Source: Bradyrhizobium sp. CSS354 (GTDB lineage: Bacteria > Pseudomonadota > Alphaproteobacteria > Rhizobiales > Xanthobacteraceae). From it: a stretch of 64,000 nucleotides of DNA. Below are positions 8,123-16,454 of the stretch, one piece after another. A program made the translations under genes and the position numbers. Position 1 is the stretch's first letter; every line of letters starts with the position of its first letter. The stretch covers positions 519,516 through 583,515 of the forward strand of contig NZ_JAACFU010000006.1 of the NCBI RefSeq assembly GCF_029051725.1. The letters are read 5' to 3'. The notes below the pieces were generated by a model. It made no database searches. It saw nothing but the letters and a program-made list of their open reading frames with translations, and was not told where the DNA came from.

Positions 8123-10711
8123 GTGCTGCAAAGCGTAGTCGTTGCCACCGTCAGGGCCTGCACCCGGTTTGCCTCCCTCGTCGTCGTTCTCGGGCTCCTG
8201 CTGGCGGTGGGGGCGGGCTATTACACGTCCCGGCACTTTGCCATCAACACCGACATCAACTCGCTGATTGCCCAAAATCTGGACTGGCGCCAACGCGACC
8301 AGCAGTTCGATCGCGCCTTCGACCGCGATGCGACGATCACGGCGGTGGTCGAAGCCAAGACGCCGGAGATGGCGACCGCGGCGTCGGACGCGCTCTATGC
8401 CAAGCTGAAGGACAACAAGACCGACTTCCAGTCGATGCAGCAGCTCGGCACCGGCGAGTTCTTCGAGAAGAATGGTCTGTTGTTCCTGCCGACCGAAGAA
8501 GTCGGCAAGGTCACCAGTCAGTTCGAATCCGCCGCGCCCCTGATCGAGATCATGGCGGGCGATCCCTCGATCCGCGGCCTGACCGGCGCGCTGGAAACGG
8601 GACTTGCCGGCGTCAAGCGCGGCCAGGTCAAGCTCGACAACACCGAACGGCCCTTCAACCAGATCGCGCAAACGGTCGAGACCGTGCTCAACAAGGGCAA
8701 CGCGACCTTCTCCTGGCGCGAACTCGTCAGTGACGACCCGCTGACGGATTCGGACAAGCGCGCCTTCATCGAGTTCAAGCCCGTCCTCGACTACAACGCG
8801 CTCGAGCCCGGCAAAGGCGCAACCGATGCGATCCGCAAGGCCGCAGCCGATCTGGATTTTGCCACCAAATATCAGGCGCGCGTGCGACTGACCGGTCCGG
8901 TCCCGATCGCCAACGAGGAATATGCAACCGTCCAGGAAGGTGCCGTCGTCAACGGCATCGGCACGGTCCTGGTCGTGCTGCTCATCCTGTGGCTGGCGCT
9001 GCATTCGGCGAAGATCATCTTCGCGGTGTTCGTCAATCTCTTCGTCGGTCTTGCGCTGACGACCGCCGCGGGCCTGATGATGGTGGGCTCGCTCAATTTG
9101 CTGTCGATCGCGTTCGCCGTGCTTTTCGTCGGCCTCGGCGTCGATTTCGGCATTCAGTACAGCGTCCGCTATCGCTCCGAACGCTACAAGCACAACGACC
9201 TTTCGGGCGCGCTGGTGCTGGCCGCCAAGCGCTCGGCAATTCCGTTGTCGCTGGCGGCAATGGCGACCGCGGCCGGCTTCCTCTGCTTCATCCCCACCGA
9301 CTACAAGGGCATCGCCGAACTCGGTCAGATCGCCGGCGTCGGCATGCTGGTGGCGTTTGTTACCAGCATCACCGTGCTCCCGGCGATGCTGAAGCTGTTG
9401 AACCCGCCCGGCGAGAAAGAGCCGGTCGGCTACGCCTTCCTGGCGCCGCTCGATCACTTCCTGGAGAAGCACCGCGTGCTGGTCGTCGGTGGTACGATGT
9501 TTCTCGCGGTCGCCGGCCTGCCGCTGCTCTATTTCATGAAGTTCGACTTCAACCCGATGAACCTGCGCAACCCGAAGGCAGAGTCGATCGCGACCTTCCT
9601 CGATTTGCGCAAGGATCCCAACACCGGCGCCAATGCCATCAACGTGATGACCACGTCGGAAGAGCAGGCAAGGCAGGTGGAGGCGAGGCTGGAGAAGGTG
9701 CCGGAGGTGTTGCGCGTGATGTCGCTCAACAGCTTCGTTCCTGAAGACCAGGCGCCGAAGCTGAAGCTGATCGCGCAGGGCGCCAAGGTGCTGAACCCCG
9801 CGCTCAATCCCGACCAGATCGACGCCGCGCCGACGGACAAGGAAAACGTCGATGCGCTGAAATCCTCGGTCGACAATCTGCGCCGGACCGCAGGCGATGC
9901 GAAGGGCCCGGGTGCGGTCGCCTCGCGTCGGCTCGCGGACGCGCTGGACAAGCTCGCCAATGGCGATGAAGCCACGCGGAACAAGGCGCAGGACGTGTTC
10001 GTCGCGCCGATGAAGATCGTGTTCGACCAGCTCCGGAACGCGATGCAGGCCGAGCCGGTCACCCTGAAATCATTGCCGGCAGATCTCGTTAGCGCCTGGA
10101 AGAGCAAGGATGGCATCATCCGCGTCGAGGCGCTGCCGAAGGGCGATCCCAACGACAACGACACGCTGCGCAAATTTGCGGCGGCTGTGCTCGTTGCCGA
10201 GCCGACCGCGATCGGCGGTCCGGTCTCGATCCTGAAATCCGGCGACACCGTGGTGAAGGCGTTCATCCATGCCGGAATCTATGCGCTGCTGGTGATCGGT
10301 CTGTTGCTGTGGATCACGCTGCGCCGGTTCGTCGACGTGCTGATGACGCTGGTGCCACTGCTGGTGGCCGGTGCGGTGACGCTCGAGATCTGCGTGTTGA
10401 TCGGCTTGCCGCTCAACTTCGCCAATATCGTCGCGTTTCCGCTGCTGCTCGGCGTCGGCGTGGCCTTCAAGATCTACTATGTCGTGGCCTGGCGCTCAGG
10501 CAGGACAAACCTGCTCCAGACCAGCCTGACGCGCGCGATCTTTTTCAGCGCGCTGACAACGGCGACCGCGTTCGGCAGCCTCTGGCTGTCGAGCCATCCC
10601 GGCACGTCCAGCATGGGCAAGCTGCTCGCGCTGTCGCTGGTAACGACGCTCGCCGCCGTGCTGCTGTTTCAGCCCGCCCTAATGGGCAAACCCCGCAATC
10701 TCAGGGAGTAG
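8123..10711 (+). CDS. hpnN: Hopanoid transporter HpnN (RND superfamily)
   Basis: Inner-membrane RND/MMPL-type protein of 862 residues that moves hopanoids toward the outer membrane. The start is GTG 8123 after the purine-rich run AGAAAGAAAAG. Layout is one N-terminal membrane helix (near residues 10-32), a large periplasmic domain, a block of helices around 275-420 (VVLLILWLALHSAKIIFAVF onward), a second helix near 450, a second periplasmic domain and a final helix group from about 715. The sterol-sensing-like block VGLGVDFGIQYSVRYRSE is typical of the family. It is preceded by an EcfG-type promoter. Its 3' end overlaps the convergent DUF2147 gene by 33 bases. Confidence 0.92.
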   Translation: MLQSVVVATVRACTRFASLVVVLGLLLAVGAGYYTSRHFAINTDINSLIAQNLDWRQRDQQFDRAFDRDATITAVVEAKTPEMATAASDALYAKLKDNKTDFQSMQQLGTGEFFEKNGLLFLPTEEVGKVTSQFESAAPLIEIMAGDPSIRGLTGALETGLAGVKRGQVKLDNTERPFNQIAQTVETVLNKGNATFSWRELVSDDPLTDSDKRAFIEFKPVLDYNALEPGKGATDAIRKAAADLDFATKYQARVRLTGPVPIANEEYATVQEGAVVNGIGTVLVVLLILWLALHSAKIIFAVFVNLFVGLALTTAAGLMMVGSLNLLSIAFAVLFVGLGVDFGIQYSVRYRSERYKHNDLSGALVLAAKRSAIPLSLAAMATAAGFLCFIPTDYKGIAELGQIAGVGMLVAFVTSITVLPAMLKLLNPPGEKEPVGYAFLAPLDHFLEKHRVLVVGGTMFLAVAGLPLLYFMKFDFNPMNLRNPKAESIATFLDLRKDPNTGANAINVMTTSEEQARQVEARLEKVPEVLRVMSLNSFVPEDQAPKLKLIAQGAKVLNPALNPDQIDAAPTDKENVDALKSSVDNLRRTAGDAKGPGAVASRRLADALDKLANGDEATRNKAQDVFVAPMKIVFDQLRNAMQAEPVTLKSLPADLVSAWKSKDGIIRVEALPKGDPNDNDTLRKFAAAVLVAEPTAIGGPVSILKSGDTVVKAFIHAGIYALLVIGLLLWITLRRFVDVLMTLVPLLVAGAVTLEICVLIGLPLNFANIVAFPLLLGVGVAFKIYYVVAWRSGRTNLLQTSLTRAIFFSALTTATAFGSLWLSSHPGTSSMGKLLALSLVTTLAAVLLFQPALMGKPRNLRE

Positions 10712-11311
10712 GCAGATGTCGCCGACCTGGTCGGCGGCGCCCTTCTGACCGGGTTTGGCGGTGCCGCCGGGCTTGGGAAGTGCGGGCGCAGGCTGCGCCG
10801 CCGTAGCGCCCGTCGTTGCCGGGGCTTTCGGCGCGGCGCCGGTGGGCTTCGGCGCGCCCTTGGCCATGGCGTTGGCGGGGCTCAGGGGAATCGGGGGGCT
10901 GACCCGGGTCCAGGTCTCGCCACCGCACAGGAAGCCCATCACGCAGCCCTTGATCTCGAGCTGGTCGGTGCCGACCGGCGTGATGGTCGCGCTGTAGAGC
11001 TGGCCGTCCTTGGCGTTGTAGACCTGACCTTCCCACTGATCGGCGCCGGGCTTCTTCTTCATGTCGATCAGGGTCGCCAGGCCTAGCGTGGGCCGGGTCT
11101 TTTTCGAGGCGTCCGGATTGTTCTCGTCGCGGCCGCCGGGCTGTTTTTCCCAAGAAACCGCGCCCCACATGCTGCCATTGCATTGGGCGACACGAATGTT
11201 GGCGACGCCATCGGCAACCCGCCAGTCGCCGGTCGGATCGGCGGCGAGCGCCGGGGTCAGGCAGGCGTAACCGCCAGCCAGTATTAGTCCGGTGTAAAGG
11301 GCTAAACGCAT
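10679..11311 (-). CDS. Secreted DUF2147 domain protein
   Basis: 210-residue exported protein of unknown function. ATG 11311 is chosen because AAGGAAC lies just upstream. A 24-base longer frame lacks a site. A signal peptide (LALYTGLILAGGYACLTPALA) precedes a DUF2147 domain: DPTGDW..ADGVANIRVAQCNGSMWG.VSW and DQWEGQVYNAKDGQLYSATI, then LEIKGCVMGFLCGGETWTRV. The last 60 residues are Pro/Ala rich and low complexity. It lies between two hopanoid genes on the opposite strand and overlaps hpnN tail to tail, so co-inheritance with the cluster does not prove a role in it. DUF2147 proteins are often envelope stress-associated. Confidence 0.85.
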   Translation of the reverse strand: MRLALYTGLILAGGYACLTPALAADPTGDWRVADGVANIRVAQCNGSMWGAVSWEKQPGGRDENNPDASKKTRPTLGLATLIDMKKKPGADQWEGQVYNAKDGQLYSATITPVGTDQLEIKGCVMGFLCGGETWTRVSPPIPLSPANAMAKGAPKPTGAAPKAPATTGATAAQPAPALPKPGGTAKPGQKGAADQVGDICLLPEIAGFAH

Positions 11312-11452
11312 GATAGTTCCTTGGCAGTGCAACATGGTCTAAAGCTCTGCTTGCGAAGATGGTCCGAAAAAGGGCAAAAGGCCGCACAGACCGTTTTTGG
11401 CAACGGTCCGTTTTCAGTTGACGAGACGGCCCTCAACCGAAGTATGTAGCGG

Positions 11453-12844
11453 ATGCACAGCCCAAATCCAGACATGTCTCAGCTGTTTGCGGACCGCCAG
11501 GCCCAGCGCAGCGCCCTGCATAATCGGCATCTGAACGAGCAGTTCGTTCGGGTTCTGAAGACCATCGGCTACGATGTCGGCTTCCAGAAGGGGCAGGGAC
11601 AGTACCTCTACGACCGGGACGGGGCGCGCTATCTCGACCTCTTGTCCGGTTTTGGCGTGTTTGCGATCGGGCGCAATCATCCTGTCATGCGCGAGGCGCT
11701 CAAGAGCGTTCTCGATGCCGACCTGCCCAACCTCGTCCAGTTCGACGTCTCGGTGCTCGCTGGCGTGCTCGCCGAGCGGCTTTTGAAGTACGTCCCCTAT
11801 CTCGACAAGGCGTTCTTCGCCAATTCCGGCGCCGAATGCGTCGAAGCGGCGATCAAGTTCGCCCGCGGCGCCACCGGCCGTCCGGGCATCGTCTATTGTG
11901 CCCACGGCTATCACGGCCTGACCTATGGCGCGCTGTCGCTGACGGGCGATTCGAACTTCCGCACCGGCTTCGAGCCGCTGCTGCCGGGCTGCACCTCGGT
12001 CCCGTTCAACGATCTCGCCGCGCTCGAAAAGGCGCTGGCCTCGCGCGAGGTGGCGGCCTTCGTCGTCGAGCCGATCCAGGGCAAGGGCGTCAACATGCCC
12101 ACCGACGAGTTCCTGCCGGCTGCGGCTGCGCTCTGCAAGAAATACGGCACGCTGTTCGTCGCCGACGAGATCCAGACCGGCATGGGCCGCACCGGCCGCT
12201 TCCTCGCGGTCGAGCACTGGAACGTCGAGCCCGACATGGTGCTGCTGTCGAAGTCGCTGTCCGGCGGCCATGTGCCGGTCGGTGCGGTGCTGACGCGCAA
12301 GAGCATCTTCGACAAGATCTTCAACCAGATGGACCGTGCAGTCGTGCACGGCTCAACCTTCTCCAAGAACGACCTGGCGATGGCCGCGGGCATCGCCACC
12401 CTCGACGTCATGGAATCCGAGAAGCTGATCGAGTCCGCCGCCAAGCGCGGTGCCGAGCTGCGCCTCGCGCTCACGCGCATGGTGCCCGGCTACGAGCTGT
12501 TGAAGGAAGTCCGCGGCAAGGGCCTGATGATCGGCGTCGAGTTCGGCCCGCCGAAATCGCTGCGACTGCGGGCGTCCTGGAACGTGCTGGAGGCGGCCAA
12601 CAAGGGCCTGTTCTGCCAGCTCATCACCGTGCCGCTGTTCAAGGACCACAAGATCCTCACGCAAGTCGCCGGCCATGGCAGCCACACCATCAAGCTCCTG
12701 CCGCCGCTCACCATCACCGAGGAAGACTGCGGCTGGATCGAGCGCGCCTTCGACGACGTCATCGCCGGCAGCCACAAGGTCCCCGGCGCGATCTGGTCGC
12801 TCGGCAAGACGCTGGTGGACAACGCGGTGAGGCGATCGGCGTAA
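11453..12844 (+). CDS. hpnO: Hopanoid-associated aminotransferase HpnO
   Basis: Class III PLP-dependent aminotransferase of 463 residues that makes aminobacteriohopanetriol from the ribosyl/formyl hopanoid intermediate. The PLP lysine is K267 in LLSKSLSGGHVPVG. The cofactor-binding aspartate is in FVADEIQTGMGRTG, and ANSGAECVEAAIKFAR is the phosphate-binding block. ATG 11453 is used, and ATG 11474 (MSQLFADRQ) is a possible shorter start. The region upstream (11312-11452) is the shared divergent space with the DUF2147 gene. Ornithine and acetylornithine aminotransferases are the nearest relatives. Context favours HpnO. Confidence 0.9.
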   Translation: MHSPNPDMSQLFADRQAQRSALHNRHLNEQFVRVLKTIGYDVGFQKGQGQYLYDRDGARYLDLLSGFGVFAIGRNHPVMREALKSVLDADLPNLVQFDVSVLAGVLAERLLKYVPYLDKAFFANSGAECVEAAIKFARGATGRPGIVYCAHGYHGLTYGALSLTGDSNFRTGFEPLLPGCTSVPFNDLAALEKALASREVAAFVVEPIQGKGVNMPTDEFLPAAAALCKKYGTLFVADEIQTGMGRTGRFLAVEHWNVEPDMVLLSKSLSGGHVPVGAVLTRKSIFDKIFNQMDRAVVHGSTFSKNDLAMAAGIATLDVMESEKLIESAAKRGAELRLALTRMVPGYELLKEVRGKGLMIGVEFGPPKSLRLRASWNVLEAANKGLFCQLITVPLFKDHKILTQVAGHGSHTIKLLPPLTITEEDCGWIERAFDDVIAGSHKVPGAIWSLGKTLVDNAVRRSA

Positions 12845-12846
12845 GC

Positions 12847-13152
12847 TCAGGCCGCCTTGGGCTTGTTCACAGTCTCGATGCGGTCGAGAGCCTTCCCGAG
12901 ATCGCGTTTGGCGATCTGGATATCGTAATCGTTCTGGAGATTGAGCCATAGCTCGGCGGTCGTGCCGAGCGCTTTGGCAAGCCGAAGCGCGGTGTCAGCG
13001 GTGATTCCGGTCTGCTCACTCGCAATCCGCTCAATACGCGTACGCGGCAGGCCGCATGTCTTGGCGAGCGCGCCTGCCGACATGTCCAGCGGGCTCAGGA
13101 ATTCTTCCCGAAGAACCTCACCAGGATGCATGGGCTTGAGTTTTTTGGCCAT
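12847..13152 (-). CDS. higA: HigA-type antitoxin
   Basis: 101-residue XRE-family antidote. MHPGEVLREEFL at the N-terminus is the hallmark of the HigA/VapI addiction-module family, followed by a helix-turn-helix (AGALAKTCGLPRTRIERIASEQTGITADTALRLAKALG, about residues 27-64) that should bind the operators upstream of the toxin gene. It is the second gene of the pair, 12 bases after the toxin stop, the usual HigBA order. ATG 13152 is preceded by AGGAGAATGCGACG. It ends two bases from the hpnO stop, convergently. Confidence 0.93.
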   Translation of the reverse strand: MAKKLKPMHPGEVLREEFLSPLDMSAGALAKTCGLPRTRIERIASEQTGITADTALRLAKALGTTAELWLNLQNDYDIQIAKRDLGKALDRIETVNKPKAA

Positions 13153-13164
13153 CGTCGCATTCTC

Positions 13165-13446
13165 CTAGTGATAATCCACGATCTCGACCTGAACGGGAGC
13201 TTGTGATGTCCACACGAAGCACACTCGGAACTGGTCGTTGATCCTGATCGAGTGCTGTCCGTTGCGATCGCCCGTGAGGACTTCAAGGCGATTTCCGGGT
13301 GGTGCCCTCAAATCGCTGAGTTCGCCCGCAGCGTGAAGATAGCGCAATTTCCGGCGAGCAACCTTCACCAGGTCCGCCGGAAAGCGTTTGGGGCTTTCGC
13401 CGTTAAAGACCGCTTTAGTCGTTTTATCCCGAAAGGTCCTGATCAC
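13165..13446 (-). CDS. higB: HigB-type RelE-family toxin
   Basis: 93-residue ribosome-dependent mRNA interferase of the RelE/HigB family. Family marks are IRTFRDKTTKAVFNGE at the start, RKLRYLHAAGELSDLRAPPGNRLE in the middle, and SIRINDQFRVCFVW with the conserved arginines and the end VEIVDYH. The start is a GTG at 13446 with no Shine-Dalgarno. The promoter overlaps the operators so closely that the leader should be only about a dozen bases. Toxin first and antitoxin second is typical of HigBA. Confidence 0.93.
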   Translation of the reverse strand: MIRTFRDKTTKAVFNGESPKRFPADLVKVARRKLRYLHAAGELSDLRAPPGNRLEVLTGDRNGQHSIRINDQFRVCFVWTSQAPVQVEIVDYH

Positions 13447-13455
13447 TCAGTCAAT

Positions 13456-13504
13456 GTATCATTGGTTGATACGTGCGCAAGGGGTTTGTATCAATTTCTG
13501 ATAC
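13456..13504 (-). promoter_or_regulatory. higBA promoter with two HigA operators
   Basis: Two copies of GTATCA-N5-TGATAC lie at 13456-13472 and 13488-13504, centres 32 bp apart (about three helical turns). On the minus strand TTGATA (13489-13494), 17 bases and TATCAA (13466-13471) form a promoter whose -35 and -10 each fall inside one palindrome. Binding of the antitoxin would directly block RNA polymerase. Confidence 0.8.
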
Positions 13505-13511
13505 GAGGCCG

Positions 13512-14273
13512 CTACCCCTCCACATTCGTCTTCATCGCCGCCTCGAACTTGTCGACGAACTCGGCGAGCTCGTCTGCGCCGAGATCGCTGACGGCCCAGA
13601 AGTTCAGGCCGCGATTGCCCCAGCGCCGGCAGTTGAAGCCCTGCATGGTTTCGGTCTTGGGCGCGCGGTATTCTGCGTTCGATGTCTGCGACACGAACAG
13701 ATTGACCACGTGCTGCCGGCGCTTGTAGACGACCGCTCCGATGGCGCGTGCGTCGATATAGTCGAGCCTGCCGCCGACCAGCGTAAAACCTTGTGCGGTG
13801 AGGTCGATCACGGGCGGGGCGACGTCGAGCTTGCCGTTGAACCAGGGCTTCACCGTGTGCTGGTCGGTCGAGACCACGTCGATGAGGTGGCCGGCCTGGA
13901 GCGAGCGCAGATGCGCGGAGACGACCTCCGACAGGATGCGCTGCTGGTCGTCCTGGCGCAGCACCAATGCGACAACGCCGGATGCGGCGAGCGCGGAGAC
14001 TGCCGAGCCCATCGCAAAGCCGCGCAGCACGGAGCGGCGGCTCGGCTGTTGACGCTGCGGCAGCGAGGCCTCGATACGCGCACGCAGGCTCGCCGGCGCG
14101 GTGTAGCGCAAATCGGCGTCCGCGAGCACGCGCTGCATCTCGCGCTGTGCCGAAAGCTCCGCAGCGCAGGCCGGGCAGCCGGCGATATGGGCTTCGACCT
14201 CGCGCGCATGGCCGGCATCGAGCTCGTTATCGAGCAGCGCGTGAAGCAGGATCCTTGCTTCGTCGCAGGTCAT
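13512..14273 (-). CDS. Zinc anti-sigma factor (ZAS type), membrane-anchored
   Basis: 253-residue anti-sigma factor for the upstream ECF sigma. The N-terminal zinc-binding anti-sigma motif is C3 with H29-x3-C33-x2-C36 (HIAGCPAC). A single membrane segment lies near residues 85-105 (GFAMGSAVSALAASGVVALVL). The periplasmic domain, about 145 residues, carries a conserved block near GFTLVGGRLDYIDARAIGAVVYKRRQHVVNLFV seen in related transmembrane anti-sigmas. The ATG overlaps the sigma stop by four bases (ATGA, 14270-14273), so the two are made in coupled amounts. The signal it senses is not evident. Copper or redox stress is possible from the neighbours. Confidence 0.9.
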   Translation of the reverse strand: MTCDEARILLHALLDNELDAGHAREVEAHIAGCPACAAELSAQREMQRVLADADLRYTAPASLRARIEASLPQRQQPSRRSVLRGFAMGSAVSALAASGVVALVLRQDDQQRILSEVVSAHLRSLQAGHLIDVVSTDQHTVKPWFNGKLDVAPPVIDLTAQGFTLVGGRLDYIDARAIGAVVYKRRQHVVNLFVSQTSNAEYRAPKTETMQGFNCRRWGNRGLNFWAVSDLGADELAEFVDKFEAAMKTNVEG

Positions 14274-14818
14274 CTTGCTTGCTCCTCATCCGCCGTCCAG
14301 GCCGCGCGCAGCATGGCGCGCGCGCGGGCGAGGCGGGACATCACGGTGCCGACGGGTGCACCGACGGCCTCGGCGATTTCACGATAGGACAGGTTGTTGA
14401 TCTCCCGCAGCACGAATGTTTCCTTGAACGGTTCGGCGAGCGCGTCGATCAGCTTGCGGATCGCGCCCGCATCGCGGCTGCGCAGCACTTCGGTTTCCGG
14501 GCTTGCCTCGGTCTCCTGCCAGATCGGCGTCTGCTCGGCAGCGCCGGGGGTATCCTCGATCGCGCCGTGCCTGTGCGCGCGGCGTGCATATTCGGCATTG
14601 CAGACGTTACGCAGGATCGCAAATAGCCAGGGCTTCATCGCCGGCCCGCGATAGCTGTCGAAATGCTTCAGCGCGCGCAGATAGCACTCCTGCACCGCGT
14701 CCTCTGCATCGGAGGCGTCACGCAAGAGATAGCGCGCGAGCGTGTAGACGTCGTCGAGATAGGGCAGCGCCGCCTCACGGAAGCGTTGCGCCTTCTGCAA
14801 ATCGTCGTTAGCGGGCAT
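14270..14818 (-). CDS. ECF RNA polymerase sigma factor
   Basis: 182-residue extracytoplasmic-function sigma factor. ATG 14818 is preceded by AGCGAGGAGCG, a strong ribosome binding site. The frame stays open to 14983 but that extension is low complexity. Region 2 is YTLARYLLRDASDAEDAVQECYLRALKHFDSY, followed by KPWLFAILRNVCN. Region 4 is EPFKETFVLREINNLSYREIAEAVGAPVGTVMSRLARARAML with a clear helix-turn-helix. It is followed at once by its anti-sigma and preceded by a cupredoxin and a phosphoesterase on the same strand, which could be regulon members. Confidence 0.93.
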   Translation of the reverse strand: MPANDDLQKAQRFREAALPYLDDVYTLARYLLRDASDAEDAVQECYLRALKHFDSYRGPAMKPWLFAILRNVCNAEYARRAHRHGAIEDTPGAAEQTPIWQETEASPETEVLRSRDAGAIRKLIDALAEPFKETFVLREINNLSYREIAEAVGAPVGTVMSRLARARAMLRAAWTADEEQAR

Positions 14819-14852
14819 CGCTCCTCGCTTTGCCTCTTGTTCTGCTCGTTGA

Positions 14853-14897
14853 TTCGTCTCGTCGCTGTTCGTCTCGTCCCTGTTCGTCTTGTCTCTG
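14853..14897. repeat. Three tandem 15-bp repeats in sigma gene leader
   Basis: Three imperfect copies of TTCGTCTCGTCGCTG stand head to tail at 14853-14867, 14868-14882 and 14883-14897. Copy 2 differs by one base and copy 3 by two. They lie 35 bases before the sigma start codon, in its leader or promoter. Confidence 0.75.
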
Positions 14898-14975
14898 TGT
14901 GTGACCGAAGGCACACGAGCCCGGCCGGCGTGGGACCACCGGCCGGGCAAGACGTTGATGCCTTGGTTCGAGATG

Positions 14976-15299
14976 TTACTCAACCTTGATCATCCCCGTC
15001 ATGTGTGGGTGCAGAGAACAAAAATATTTGTAGTCGCCCGCATTGGTGAAGGTGAACGAAAACTTGTCGTCAGTGTCCAGGGTCTTGGACCTGAATTTGC
15101 CGGCCGACACCACGGTGTGGGGGATGTCGTCCCGGTTGGTCCAGGTCACGGTGGTGCCGACCTTGATCCTGAGCTCGGCCGGCTGGAAGACGAAATTGTC
15201 GATATGCACCTCCATGTCGTCGGCATGGGCGGTTGTGGCGGGTAACAGCATGGCCGCGGCCAAAGCGACACCGAAGTCGCGGCGATTTAGAGTCTTCAT
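14976..15299 (-). CDS. Exported cupredoxin (amicyanin/plastocyanin-like)
   Basis: 107-residue periplasmic type-1 copper protein. A twin-arginine-like leader (NRRDFGVALAAAMLLP, cut near AHA) precedes one cupredoxin domain. The copper ligands are H61 (DDIPHTVV), C94, H97 and M100 in YFCSLHPHM, spaced C-x2-H-x2-M as in amicyanin. It would carry electrons or buffer copper in the periplasm. It sits 23 bases after the phosphoesterase and upstream of the ECF sigma gene on the same strand, so the four genes may form one unit. Confidence 0.92.
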   Translation of the reverse strand: MKTLNRRDFGVALAAAMLLPATTAHADDMEVHIDNFVFQPAELRIKVGTTVTWTNRDDIPHTVVSAGKFRSKTLDTDDKFSFTFTNAGDYKYFCSLHPHMTGMIKVE

Positions 15300-15322
15300 T
15301 GTCGGTTTCCGTTAGTCCTGCA

Positions 15323-16267
15323 TCAACCCTGGAGCGGCGTGTCGATGATCGCGAGCCGCTGCTCGCTCTGCTTGAAGTTGATGCTGGCAACGCCGAGCAT
15401 CGCGCGGAGCTTTGCGTCCTCGACCTTCATCGGTCCGGGCGAGGGGGCGGCTCCCGGCGCCGGCTGCGGGAAGGCGGTGGAGCGGGCGGTGTGGAAGGTG
15501 ACGTTGCCCTCGACCTTCTGCATCACCTGGTGGATGTGGCCGTTCAGCACGGTGACCGAGCCAAAGCCCTTTACATGGTCCAGCGCGCGGGCGCCGTCCT
15601 CAGTGCCCCAGCCCCATTCGGGGTAGACGGTCCAGAGCGGGATGTGGGCGAACAGCACGATCGGCGTCGATTTCGACTTGCCGCGCAGATCGTCCTCGAG
15701 CCAGGCGAGCTGCTCGGCACCGAGATTGCCGAGGCCTCCGGCTTTGAGGTCGACGACATTGACGAGGCCGATGAAGTGCACGCCGCCGGCATCGAACGAA
15801 TACCAGCCCGCGCCCTTGGTGCCGCGGCCGTAGCGCTCGCGATAGAACTTCACGTCCTCGTCGAGGAAGTCATGCTCGCCGGGCACGTAGTGCACGTCGA
15901 GCTTGCTCTGCGAGATGATGCGGTCGGCATTGTCGAACTCGGCGGCCTTGGAGAGATGCGTGATGTCGCCAGTGTGGATCATGAACGACGGCTTGACCGG
16001 CATCGCGTTGATCTTGTTGACGGCTTCCTCCAGCGTGCCGAGCGCGTTGGGGTTGGCCAGCTTGTCGAAGCCGACATGGCTGTCGCTGATCTGGAGGAAG
16101 GTCATTCCGGGCGCGGCCGCGGTCGCGGCTTGCGCGGAATCGATGATGCCGAGCGAGCGCGGGACGCCACCGGTGATGGTCCAAAGTACTCCGGTGCCGG
16201 CCCAGGTCATGCATTCCAGCACCTTGCGGCGGCTTAAGCCGTCCTCGCCGTGATCGTGTCCGCTCAT
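15323..16267 (-). CDS. Tat-exported metallophosphoesterase
   Basis: 314-residue calcineurin-like phosphoesterase. The N-terminus has SRRKVLECMTWAGTG, a twin-arginine signal, and a His-rich start (GHDHGED). The metal-binding motifs are D62-x-H64 (QISDSHVGF), HTGDITH, VPGEHDFLDE, and the late LFAHIPLW and LNGHIHQV histidines. Export of a folded, metal-loaded enzyme fits Tat. The natural substrate is unknown. It is first in a minus-strand run with the cupredoxin and the ECF sigma/anti-sigma pair. The 187-bp gap upstream contains a palindromic repeat and the likely promoter. Confidence 0.88.
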   Translation of the reverse strand: MSGHDHGEDGLSRRKVLECMTWAGTGVLWTITGGVPRSLGIIDSAQAATAAAPGMTFLQISDSHVGFDKLANPNALGTLEEAVNKINAMPVKPSFMIHTGDITHLSKAAEFDNADRIISQSKLDVHYVPGEHDFLDEDVKFYRERYGRGTKGAGWYSFDAGGVHFIGLVNVVDLKAGGLGNLGAEQLAWLEDDLRGKSKSTPIVLFAHIPLWTVYPEWGWGTEDGARALDHVKGFGSVTVLNGHIHQVMQKVEGNVTFHTARSTAFPQPAPGAAPSPGPMKVEDAKLRAMLGVASINFKQSEQRLAIIDTPLQG

Positions 16268-16371
16268 CGCGTAGCTCCACTTCGCCCGGAATTGGGCTTC
16301 GGGGAGGTGATTGCGGGAGCGGGGGTGTTATTCCCGGACGCGATGACGTTTTCGTGAGGTGGTTGGACGCG

Positions 16372-16450
16372 TAGCCCGTATGGAGCGTAGCGGAATACGG
16401 GACCAATCGAGCGTCCTCTCCCGGATTTCGCTACGCCCCATCGGGGCTAC
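16372..16450. repeat. Palindromic intergenic element, GTAGC family, copy 2
   Basis: About 79 bp with inverted ends GTAGCCCGTATGGAGCG and GCCCCATCGGGGCTAC, and the internal block CTCCCGGATTTCGC shared with the element at 5441-5525. It lies between the phosphoesterase start and the GMC oxidoreductase stop, on no gene. Confidence 0.75.
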
Positions 16451-16454
16451 GCAT

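Noticed and set aside
8102..9472. Long minus-strand open frame of 456 codons opposite hpnN
   Set aside because: It is the complement of a well-supported RND protein. Its translation is Arg/Asp/Gln rich with no motif, typical of antisense frames in GC-rich DNA.
12847..13504. higBA pair as the edge of a genomic island
   Set aside because: No integrase, tRNA, direct repeats or composition shift flank it. The neighbours on both sides look like core genes.
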